This document shows positions 1 through 6,228 of a stretch of DNA of 6,700 bases, in pieces. How positions within the stretch are numbered: the first letter of the stretch is position 1; every line of letters begins with the position of its first letter. Source of the DNA: CAYMEV01 sp964431655 [NCBI: uncultured bacterium] (GTDB taxonomy: Bacteria > CAYMEV01); the NCBI GenBank assembly GCA_964431655.1, contig CAYSKJ010000041.1, forward strand, positions 13,423-20,122, written 5' to 3'. The translations under genes and the position numbers were made by a program. The notes below the pieces were generated by a model, which had not been told where the DNA came from, did no database searches, and saw only the letters and a program-made list of their open reading frames with translations.

Positions 1-342
1 TTCTGGGGGCGGAGGCGAGGGCGGTGAATTTTGCCCTCCGATACCGAGGTTTGACATATTGTGTGGTATAAAGTTGTATATCCAGGGTTTTGGAACGGTG
101 CTCTGCTGTGATATAGTCCTGGTCGCCAGATTCGGCTCACCTGAGGATGCATTCCCATAGTCTGGTCTAATCAATGACTGAGATGCTTTTTTTGCAGTAT
201 CAGCAAAATTTTGAGAAGCTGAGGAAAGGCTTAAACGAATCGTTTTGGAGTCGGCATTCTGCAGAGCTTTATTAACTGCCTCATTAATTTTTGGAAAGGT
301 GGATGATAGGTTGGCTGTAGCCCTAAATGTTGTGATCTTCAT
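1..342 (-). CDS. Hypothetical protein, N-terminal 114 residues (cut by window edge)
   Basis: An uninterrupted reading frame starts with ATG at 342-340 and leaves the window at base 1, so only the N-terminus is visible. A good Shine-Dalgarno site (AAAGGAG, minus strand, 357-351) lies 8 bases upstream, which supports both the gene and its start. The protein begins MKITTFRATANLSS, has no signal peptide or membrane segment, and is rich in Ser, Asn, Ala and Thr. Residues 15-55 look amphipathic and helix-prone. The last visible residues (about 101-114) are Gly/Pro-rich (GIGGQNSPPSPPPPE), which looks like a flexible linker leading into a domain beyond the window. The gene is divergent from the transporter gene across a 281-base gap. 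I do not recognise the family; the layout of a soluble N-terminal region, then a Pro linker, then an unseen domain would suit a modular effector or adaptor protein, but that is speculation. Confidence that it is a real gene is fairly high; function is unknown. Confidence 0.75.
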   Translation of the reverse strand, partial: MKITTFRATANLSSTFPKINEAVNKALQNADSKTIRLSLSSASQNFADTAKKASQSLIRPDYGNASSGEPNLATRTISQQSTVPKPWIYNFIPHNMSNLGIGGQNSPPSPPPPE

Positions 343-350
343 TATGCTTG

Positions 351-357
351 CTCCTTT
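351..357 (-). promoter_or_regulatory. Ribosome binding site of the left-edge minus-strand gene
   Basis: On the minus strand this reads AAAGGAG and sits 8 bases before the ATG at 342-340. It is the main support for calling a translated gene there, since the reading frame is incomplete in the window. Confidence 0.7.
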
Positions 358-577
358 ATTTTTTTATATAACTCTAATATCAATGGATAATTTGTGATTT
401 AAGTTGTTATTTTTTGAGTTTAATTGTAAATTAATCTGTTATTTTCTCGTCTCTAACTAACATTTATGGATAAAAAATGCAATAAAGAGGTAGTTCCCAT
501 GGGCGATATTCCAGGATATATGTGCATTACCGTCATTTGGCAAATACTTGTATATTAATGAAAAAAATTTATTTCAA

Positions 578-605
578 TTGACTCAGATGATTCGATTAAT
601 AAAAT
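578..605 (+). promoter_or_regulatory. Candidate sigma-70 promoter of the EamA-family transporter gene
   Basis: TTGACT at 578-583 (5 of 6 to TTGACA) is followed after 16 bases by TAAAAT at 600-605 (5 of 6 to TATAAT). Transcription would begin near 611-613, leaving only about a dozen untranslated bases, just enough to include the ribosome binding site before the ATG at 624. The match is good but the leader would be unusually short, and AT-rich DNA gives such matches by chance. Confidence 0.4.
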
Positions 606-623
606 GGCTGAATAGGAGATAAG

Positions 624-1538
624 ATGAAACAGCAATACCGGAAATTTGCCGTTTACACAGGGACTCTGGCAGCCATGTTCTTCTGGGGAATATCCTTTGT
701 CTGGACAAAGATTGTGTTTGAATACTACGGCCCCTTTGCTACCCTTCTTATCAGACTCATAATATCATCGATCCTTCTTACCCTTTATGCCAGGATTACC
801 AAAAAGACCGAGAAGGTAGCAAAAGGGGACTGGCCTTTTTTTTTCCTTTTAGCCTTCCTGGAGCCATTTTGTTATTTTGTCGGGGAAAGCTTTGGTATAA
901 TGCTGGTATCATCAACCCTTGCCTCTATTATGATTGCCCTTATTCCTGTCATCGCCCCCGTTTTTGCATATCTTTTTTTCAGGGAGAAGTTGAATTTTAT
1001 AAATATTTCCGGGCTTGCAGTTTCGTTTATTGGTCTTGCCATGTTCACGACAACCGGGGGAGCCAGGCTTGAGGCATCGCCGAGGGGGCTTCTTTTTCTG
1101 CTTTTTGCAGTTTTCTCCGGTATTGGATACAGCATTCTTGCCAAGACGCTTGCAAGCCGTTATCGCCCCCTTACTATCGTGCGCATTCAGAACCTTATAG
1201 GAGGTTTTTATTTCCTGCCCTTTATGGCGGGCTTTGAATGGACCAGTACCATTACAGCCAGACCCCCGGCCAATGTGGTTATTAATCTGATCATGCTGGC
1301 TTTATTTGGCTCTTCTCTTGCATTTATACTGGTAACTATATCAATCAGGGAAATAGGCATAAGCAAAACCAATATATTTACTAATATAATTCCCGTTATT
1401 ACTGCTGTAACGGCCTATTTCCTTCTCGGAGAAGAATTTACCCACAGGAAGATAACAGGGATGCTTATCATTATAACAGGCCTTTTTCTCTCCCAGTATC
1501 AGAAGCGGGATAAGGCCAAAATTATCCATGAAAGATAA
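624..1538 (+). CDS. EamA-domain transporter of the drug/metabolite transporter (DMT) superfamily
   Basis: This 304-residue inner-membrane protein has the size and pattern of the ten-helix DMT family, built from two tandem EamA repeats. The first repeat (about residues 13-142) opens with a WGISFVWTK helix, has the usual Pro-x6-Arg pattern (P37, R44), and ends in a Pro-rich helix followed by the FFREKL loop (119-123). The second repeat (about 154-292) ends in the equivalent IIPVITAVTAYFLLGEE block (255-271) followed by a last hydrophobic helix and a short basic tail. The ATG at 624 has AGGAG at 614-618 and fits the family start, with a short basic cytoplasmic N-terminus. Family members move amino acids, nucleotides, sugars or other small metabolites, usually as exporters or exchangers; sequence alone does not reveal the substrate. 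It lies 98 bases before the aldolase gene on the same strand, so it could serve the same pathway, but separate transcription is equally possible. A run of nine T at 836-844 encodes part of a Phe-rich helix. Confidence 0.92.
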   Translation: MKQQYRKFAVYTGTLAAMFFWGISFVWTKIVFEYYGPFATLLIRLIISSILLTLYARITKKTEKVAKGDWPFFFLLAFLEPFCYFVGESFGIMLVSSTLASIMIALIPVIAPVFAYLFFREKLNFINISGLAVSFIGLAMFTTTGGARLEASPRGLLFLLFAVFSGIGYSILAKTLASRYRPLTIVRIQNLIGGFYFLPFMAGFEWTSTITARPPANVVINLIMLALFGSSLAFILVTISIREIGISKTNIFTNIIPVITAVTAYFLLGEEFTHRKITGMLIIITGLFLSQYQKRDKAKIIHER

Positions 1539-1579
1539 AATAACTTCAGATCGGAAAAATTTCCTGAAATATTATTTTC

Positions 1580-1607
1580 TTTAAAACCCTGCCATAATAA
1601 TTAAAAT
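1580..1607 (+). promoter_or_regulatory. Weak candidate promoter before the aldolase gene
   Basis: TTTAAA at 1580-1585 (4 of 6 to the -35 consensus) is followed after 16 bases by TAAAAT at 1602-1607 (5 of 6 to the -10 consensus), in the 98-base gap after the transporter gene. The -10 hexamer is the same as in the transporter promoter candidate. The weak -35 and AT-rich setting make this only a possibility; read-through from the transporter gene is an alternative. Confidence 0.22.
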
Positions 1608-1623
1608 GCTCTCAGATCAATAT

Positions 1624-1630
1624 GAGGAGG
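1624..1630 (+). promoter_or_regulatory. Strong ribosome binding site fixing the aldolase start
   Basis: GAGGAGG ends 6 bases before the ATG at 1637. An in-frame ATG at 1622 overlaps this site and has no such signal of its own, so translation most likely begins at 1637 and the five extra residues of the longer reading frame are untranslated. Confidence 0.8.
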
Positions 1631-1636
1631 ATAGCT

Positions 1637-2512
1637 ATGAGAAAAATTTTTGATTATCAGGTGGAATGGAGCGGTCTTAAGAACAGAATGGCCCAGATCG
1701 TGGACCCTGAATCAGGCAGAACCGTTCTGCTTGCCGTTGACCACGGTTATTTCCAGGGAGCTCCCTCGGGCCTTGAAAATCTTAGAAAGACTGTGGAGCC
1801 TTTGCTGCAATATTGCGATGCTATAAGCCCGACTATAGGCGGATTGAAGACAAGTATGAATTTTTCCATGAGGACCCCCATAATTCTTAGAGCGACTGGC
1901 GGAAACAGCATGAGAAGGTCTGCAGAACTTGATGAAGAGATTGTGACGGTATCAGTTGAGGAGATGGTCCGCTGCAATGCAGTGGGATTTACAGCATCCT
2001 GCTATGTGGGCCTCCCCTACCAGGCTCAGACTATCGGCAATCTAACCAGCCTTGCCAATGAAGCCCATAAATACGGGCTTATTGCCATAGGCATAACCGC
2101 CGTGGGAAATGACCCCATACTGACCAGGTTTGTAAAAGGAGAACGCGAGGATGGAGGGATACTTACTCCCCAGGATAAAAAAGAAGCCCTTAAATACCTT
2201 AAACATGCCGCCAGGGTCTTATCCGAGGACGGTGCTGATATAGTAAAGACCTATTATTGTGACGGCTTTGAAGAAATTGTAGAGTCCTGCCTTTCTCCCA
2301 TAGTAATAGCAGGGGGAACCAAAAAACCTACAAAAGAAGCCCTGGATTTTGTATTTAATGCTGTTATGGCAGGAGCCATAGGTGTTGATATGGGCAGGAA
2401 CATCTTCCAGAACGAGAACCCTGTGGCAATGATACAGTCTGTCCGGTCAATAGTCCATGGTGGAAAAACAGCAGAGGATGCTTATAAATTTTATAAAGAA
2501 CTTACAGAGTAA
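1637..2512 (+). CDS. LsrF-like class I aldolase / thiolase (DhnA-type, FbaB-DeoC-LacD class)
   Basis: The 291-residue product is a cytosolic TIM-barrel class I aldolase resembling E. coli LsrF, the thiolase that transfers an acetyl group from 3-hydroxy-5-phosphonooxypentane-2,4-dione (processed AI-2) to CoA. From memory of LsrF, shared blocks are the LAVDHGYFQG segment (residues 32-41), an ILRATGGNS segment (83-91), the Schiff-base lysine in IVKTYY (K204), the PIVIAGG phosphate-loop segment (221-227) and VDMGRNIFQ (250-258), and the AMIQSVRSIVH helix (264-274). It differs in having a shorter N-terminus and about 19 extra residues around 165-185, before the catalytic-lysine strand. No lsrK, lsrR, lsrG or Lsr transporter genes are present; it sits 15 bases before a polyol-type dehydrogenase gene. 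It may therefore cleave another phosphorylated ketose or diketone. Related enzymes include archaeal-type fructose-bisphosphate aldolase and aminodideoxyheptulosonate synthase. The family call is secure; the substrate is not. Confidence 0.88.
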   Translation: MRKIFDYQVEWSGLKNRMAQIVDPESGRTVLLAVDHGYFQGAPSGLENLRKTVEPLLQYCDAISPTIGGLKTSMNFSMRTPIILRATGGNSMRRSAELDEEIVTVSVEEMVRCNAVGFTASCYVGLPYQAQTIGNLTSLANEAHKYGLIAIGITAVGNDPILTRFVKGEREDGGILTPQDKKEALKYLKHAARVLSEDGADIVKTYYCDGFEEIVESCLSPIVIAGGTKKPTKEALDFVFNAVMAGAIGVDMGRNIFQNENPVAMIQSVRSIVHGGKTAEDAYKFYKELTE

Positions 2513-2527
2513 ATTAGGGCGGTTATC

Positions 2528-3556
2528 ATGATGAAAGTTGGTATGTACTACAATAACACAGATGTCAGGGTGCAGGAGATGCCGGTCCCTGAGACAGGAC
2601 CCGATGATATATTGATAAAAATTATGGCCTCAGGCATATGCGGAAGCGATATCCTTGAATGGTACAGGATTAAAAGGGCTCCTCTGGTACTTGGCCATGA
2701 GATTACCGGGGAAATAGTCAAAACGGGCTCCAGTATCAAGGGATTCAAGCCGGCTGACCGAGTGTTCACAACCCATCACGTCCCCTGCAATATCTGCCAG
2801 ACCTGCCTTAAAGGTCATGAAACTGCCTGCGAGGTTTTCCAGACACAAAATAACCACTTTCCCGGAGGTTTTTCGCAATATCTCAGGATATCAGGCAGAA
2901 GCACAAAGACAGGGACATTCCATCTTCCCCGAGAGCTCAGTTATGAACAGGGTACCTTTATAGAACCCTTAGGGACAGCCGTAAGATGTATGAGAACCGC
3001 TGATATCAAGCCCGGAGACAGTGTGCTGGTTCTAGGAAGCGGTATTGGCGGGATTTTGAATATAAAGCTTGCCCGGGCTCTGGGAGCCGGTAATGTAATG
3101 GCAACGGATATTACTGACTTCCGGCTTGAAGCCGCTGAAAAGGCTGGGGCCAGTTCTGTTTTTAACGGAGAGGACGATATTGCTTCCCTGGTGAAAAAGT
3201 CTAATAATGGAAGGTTAGCAGATAGGGTGATAATATGCACTGGTGCTGTCTCTGCCTTAAAACAGGGATTTTCATCCATTGAAAAGGGAGGAACAGCTGT
3301 CCTGTTTGCAGTACCTAAACCTGGACAGACCCTGCCTGTGGACTTTAATCCCTACTGGAGAAACGATATTAGTATAAAGACCAGCTATGGGGCAGCTCCT
3401 GTCGATAATATACAGGCTATGGAGCTTCTTCGCTCAGGCAATGTGGCTGTTGATGACATGATAACTCACAGGATTCCCCTCAGCGATATACAAAAGGCCT
3501 TTGAACTGGCATCATCAGGAAAGGACTGCCTTAAGATAATCATTAATCCATGGTGA
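2528..3556 (+). CDS. Zinc-dependent medium-chain alcohol/polyol dehydrogenase (sorbitol/threonine dehydrogenase type)
   Basis: This 342-residue cytosolic enzyme is a complete zinc MDR dehydrogenase oxidising a secondary alcohol with NAD(P). The N-terminal GroES-like domain carries the catalytic zinc ligands C38 (GICGSD), H57 and E58 (GHE), and probably E146 (FIEPLG). A structural-zinc lobe shows the CxxCxxCx7C pattern at C87, C90, C93 and C101. The Rossmann domain begins about residue 164 with GSGIGG (170-175), and D194 at the end of the second strand favours NAD over NADP. Overall it most resembles sorbitol/L-iditol and threonine dehydrogenases. Starts at 2528 and 2531 are both possible because ATGATG follows an imperfect AGGGCGG at 2516-2522; the spacing (5 or 8 bases) does not decide. 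It lies 15 bases after the aldolase gene and is almost certainly co-transcribed, suggesting it makes the ketone cleaved by the aldolase or reduces a product. All expected metal ligands are present; the substrate cannot be deduced. Confidence 0.93.
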   Translation: MMKVGMYYNNTDVRVQEMPVPETGPDDILIKIMASGICGSDILEWYRIKRAPLVLGHEITGEIVKTGSSIKGFKPADRVFTTHHVPCNICQTCLKGHETACEVFQTQNNHFPGGFSQYLRISGRSTKTGTFHLPRELSYEQGTFIEPLGTAVRCMRTADIKPGDSVLVLGSGIGGILNIKLARALGAGNVMATDITDFRLEAAEKAGASSVFNGEDDIASLVKKSNNGRLADRVIICTGAVSALKQGFSSIEKGGTAVLFAVPKPGQTLPVDFNPYWRNDISIKTSYGAAPVDNIQAMELLRSGNVAVDDMITHRIPLSDIQKAFELASSGKDCLKIIINPW

Positions 3557-3590
3557 AAAGCATTAGGAATAAAAACAGCGGAGAGGTTGA

Positions 3591-6074
3591 ATGAAGACAG
3601 GGACATCTATTATAATTCTTCTGCTGATAATCTGCCCTCTTATAAGGGGTGAAGGCCTGAAGGAACAACTTGAAAAAAAAGCCCGGGAGAATATTGAATT
3701 ACTTCATGAAAGTAAAAAAAATGATCTTTGCAATCTAATGGACAATTACAGCGATGTGCTTATTTATTTCCTTATTGCCTCAGAAGATCCCTATAAGCTT
3801 GAAATAGCTGATGCCAGTGTTATTGAAAGCCATTACAGGCATATTAAAGAGCATCACTGGAGTCTCTATGAAAAAGAATACAGGCCTGAATTTTTTCTCT
3901 CCTATATAGCAAAGATAACCGTTACTGACGAACTGATTACGCCCTACAGGCAGGAATTCTGTGCAGACGGTCTGGGTATTATTGCAGATTCCTTTTGCAG
4001 TCTGTATGACCGGGCTGTAGCCGTTAACCTGTGGTGCCGCGAGAGAATGACATTCCAGCCGACCTCGGGAAGAGACCAGGACCCTTTGTCGGTACTAAGA
4101 AGGAGTAATCTGGGAAGATGCGAGGAAATGCAGATTTTCTATATTGCAGCTGCCCGCAGTGCCGGTATCCCGGCACGGCCTGCATCAACTCCCCTATGGG
4201 CTCATACAGATAATAACCATGCCTGGGTAGAGGTATATGCGAATAACCGATGGCATTACCTGGGGGCTGCTGAGCCTGATTATACTCTGGACCGGGCATG
4301 GTTCACACAGAACCTTGACAAGGTACTCCTGGTTACTGCCAGGAGTGTTTACCCCGATTCAACAGATATTGAGCTTTTTAAGTCGGATAATAATTATTTT
4401 ATCAACTCCACGCCAAATTATGCTGATACGAGAAAGATAAAGATCCAGGCAATAAACAGAGATCATGAACCGGTGAAAGATGCAGAGTTTTTAATAAATG
4501 TCTTTAACTGGGGTATGCTGAGACCGATACTCAGGCTTAAAACCGGCGCTAATGATTCAGTAACCCTGGATACAGGGGCCGGGTCCTTCATTGTAACTGC
4601 ATCAAATGACGGACTCTATGGCCTGATAGAGATTCCAGCGGGAGAGGCGGATGCTGAATATGAAATGGAATTGTCCCCTGAAATAAAAGAAAATCAGTTT
4701 ATCCTGCATTACCCCGGGGTGAGGTCGGGCAAAGATGAAGAAAAAGCCCCTGAAGGCTGGAATAAAAGGATGGAAAAAAGCTCTGAAAATTATAGTAAAG
4801 CAGTATCTGCCTACCAGGAAACAGCAATTGATTTTGCAGAGCATTCCCCTATTTTGGAAGCAGTATGGAAAAGGTTCAGGAATAACAAGGCTGTATTCAG
4901 GAATTTTTATCTGCAGTATGAGCCTGAAGACACATATCTCCAGTATCTTGGCCTTATTGATGAAAAATTTCTGTGGCAGTGCAGTGAAGAGCAGATTACC
5001 AGTCATTACATGCTTTATTGCGACCTAAAATCATCAGATACATACAGCGAAGAGGAACAGATTGCCAATATACTTGAACCGGGGGTTTTTTATGAGGAAC
5101 TGCCGGGCTCCCGCCTTAAACCTGAACTGCTCCAGTGGCGTGAAAAAGACGCTGATAAGCGTACATTTCTAATATCCAGGTATTTAGAGGATCATTATAT
5201 CATAGAGCCTGATAGATCCCTCCAGGGTTTATTGCCTGTTGATCTGCTGATGGACAGAAGGTATCTGACTGAAAATCAGTATAAAATACTGCTGGTTTTT
5301 ACATTAAGGCAAAATTTCATTCCTTCCTTGTTTTCAAGGAATCCAGGGACTGTTATTATTTACAGCAACAATCAATGGATGGATTTTGACTTTAACATGC
5401 ATGAATTCGTACTGCAAGCGGGGGAAAGCGCAGGGGTTCCTGTCAAAATATCCTATGTCGACGGGGACGGCCAGCCTTTAAAGCCTGCTGAAGGCCAGTA
5501 CACCTTTACAATATTAAGGGACGGGCAATTTTTTCCTTTCCAGGCAGATGCAAAATTTGAAGGATATGTATTGAATACTGAACTGCCCCGGGAACTGTAC
5601 TATCTTCACACCGGATACCGTGTTTCTGATGATGAAACCCGGGTATGCCTGGCAAGACTGGATACAAGGGACAGGGATGAAATATCAAAGAAGATCATCC
5701 TGACCCGTTATCCAATATCATGGGATAACCTGACAGAGGAGTTTTTTATTCTCAAGGATATTGCTGAGCCCTTAATAAAAGATCCTGGAGCTGATTATAT
5801 CTTTCTCTTCGGAAACCATGACCGGGAGATGGTCCAGCGTCTGGCCATGAAAATATTATCCTCCTGCCCGCAAAGGGAATTTTGCTGGATCGGCGCCATG
5901 AACTTTCCAGAAGCCCCAGGAAATTATCTGGCAGACAAAAAATATGGGGATCTGCTTGAAAGCAATGCTAACTTCAATAACATGATTATTACTCTCTATT
6001 ACCAGTCAGAAGAAAAATCCTGGCAATTCTACCTCGGTATCTGGGAAAGTCTGCCGGGCCTTAACAGCCCCTGA
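3591..6074 (+). CDS. Exported transglutaminase-like domain protein with Ig-like regions
   Basis: The 827-residue product starts with a Sec-type signal peptide (residues 1 to about 20: K2, hydrophobic 6-18, then IRGEG); C15 is preceded by LII and is not a proper lipobox, so it is probably released or periplasmic rather than a lipoprotein. After a helical region (about 22-140) comes a transglutaminase/cysteine-protease-like core (about 140-240): the Cys is in GRCEEM (C177), the helix continues to AGIPAR, and the His is in NNHAWVEVY (H210). The usual Asp after the Trp is not in place (W221 then HYLGAAEPD). Residues about 282-362 look like a carboxypeptidase-regulatory or Ig-like beta-sandwich, and about 605-692 like a second one; the stretches between and the C-terminal 130 residues are unassigned. 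Similar secreted proteins with a WAHTDNNHAWVEV-type motif occur in Bacteroidetes and Firmicutes, function unproven; proteolysis, amide hydrolysis or cross-linking are possible. ATG 3591 has GGAGAGG at 3580-3586. The gene lies 34 bases after the dehydrogenase. Confidence 0.85.
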   Translation: MKTGTSIIILLLIICPLIRGEGLKEQLEKKARENIELLHESKKNDLCNLMDNYSDVLIYFLIASEDPYKLEIADASVIESHYRHIKEHHWSLYEKEYRPEFFLSYIAKITVTDELITPYRQEFCADGLGIIADSFCSLYDRAVAVNLWCRERMTFQPTSGRDQDPLSVLRRSNLGRCEEMQIFYIAAARSAGIPARPASTPLWAHTDNNHAWVEVYANNRWHYLGAAEPDYTLDRAWFTQNLDKVLLVTARSVYPDSTDIELFKSDNNYFINSTPNYADTRKIKIQAINRDHEPVKDAEFLINVFNWGMLRPILRLKTGANDSVTLDTGAGSFIVTASNDGLYGLIEIPAGEADAEYEMELSPEIKENQFILHYPGVRSGKDEEKAPEGWNKRMEKSSENYSKAVSAYQETAIDFAEHSPILEAVWKRFRNNKAVFRNFYLQYEPEDTYLQYLGLIDEKFLWQCSEEQITSHYMLYCDLKSSDTYSEEEQIANILEPGVFYEELPGSRLKPELLQWREKDADKRTFLISRYLEDHYIIEPDRSLQGLLPVDLLMDRRYLTENQYKILLVFTLRQNFIPSLFSRNPGTVIIYSNNQWMDFDFNMHEFVLQAGESAGVPVKISYVDGDGQPLKPAEGQYTFTILRDGQFFPFQADAKFEGYVLNTELPRELYYLHTGYRVSDDETRVCLARLDTRDRDEISKKIILTRYPISWDNLTEEFFILKDIAEPLIKDPGADYIFLFGNHDREMVQRLAMKILSSCPQREFCWIGAMNFPEAPGNYLADKKYGDLLESNANFNNMIITLYYQSEEKSWQFYLGIWESLPGLNSP

Positions 6075-6228
6075 CAGACAAAGCTCAATGTCCCTTTATA
6101 TTCAGGTATTTCCTCTGAAATAGATATTCATCCCATTAAATTAATTATATGCAATAATAATAGTTTTAATTCGTTAAAGTTAACAGAAAGCATATTAATG
6201 GGCCATTCTGTTGATAGTGGAGATTCTA
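6075..6228. other. Intergenic region with small inverted repeats before the sigma-factor gene
   Basis: This 154-base AT-rich gap contains a perfect 6-base stem TATTTC/GAAATA around a CTCT loop (6107-6122). It is not followed by a T run, so it is not a standard intrinsic terminator. GTTAA-AG-TTAAC at 6173-6184 is a short inverted repeat, and CCCATTAA (6132-6139) is mirrored by TTAATGGG (6195-6202) 55 bases later. These could be operator-like sites for the sigma-factor gene, but AT-rich DNA makes short repeats common. I see no convincing -35/-10 pair; TTAACA at 6180-6185 has no good -10 partner. No gene is evident in it. Confidence 0.4.
6219..6222 (+). promoter_or_regulatory. Ribosome binding site supporting a TTG start
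   Basis: GGAG lies 6 bases before the TTG at 6229. The frame is closed upstream by TAA at 6196-6198. The other in-frame candidates (TTG 6211, GTG 6217) have no upstream purine-rich site, and no in-frame ATG occurs before region 2 of the protein, so the TTG at 6229 is the best start. Confidence 0.65.

Larger units (their letters stand above)
343..623. other. AT-rich divergent intergenic region
   Basis: These 281 bases separate two divergently transcribed genes and must hold the start signals of both. The part next to the minus-strand gene (about 343-480) is very AT-rich, with no minus-strand promoter better than weak partial matches. An 8-base palindrome CCCATGGG lies at 496-503. The only small open frame is a 30-codon one at 466-558, without a ribosome binding site at its ATG; I do not regard it as a gene. 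The plus-strand promoter candidate is listed separately. No tRNA or riboswitch-like structure was recognised. Confidence 0.6.

Noticed and set aside
537-552. TTGGCA...TTGTA resembling a sigma-54 -24/-12 promoter
   Set aside because: The spacing is one base off: the position of the invariant GC ten bases after GG reads TA, so it does not meet the sigma-54 consensus.
466-558. A 30-codon open frame (MDKKCNKEVV...), or its 19-residue internal version from ATG 499 with GAGG at 487-490
   Set aside because: It is very short, lies in a divergent intergenic region, has no ribosome site at the first ATG, and resembles no family I can name with confidence.
1545-1582. Imperfect hairpin TTCAG...GAA/TTC...CTGAA followed by a T-rich stretch after the transporter gene, as a possible terminator
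   Set aside because: The stem is AT-rich, interrupted by a four-base bulge, and the following tract is not a continuous T run.
1622-1636. Longer aldolase start at ATG 1622
   Set aside because: This ATG overlaps the strong GAGGAGG site that serves the ATG at 1637, and it has no ribosome site of its own.
2941-3279. 112-codon minus-strand open frame inside the dehydrogenase gene, and similar antisense frames elsewhere
   Set aside because: They lie entirely within well-supported genes, encode low-quality composition, and are expected as shadows of the coding frames.
3605-3650. Lipoprotein signal at C15 of the transglutaminase-like protein
   Set aside because: The residues before the Cys are LII, without the small residue expected at -1, so a standard lipobox is absent.
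6107-6122. TATTTC/GAAATA hairpin as terminator of the transglutaminase-like gene
   Set aside because: Only six mostly A/T pairs and no downstream T run; it would be a very weak terminator.
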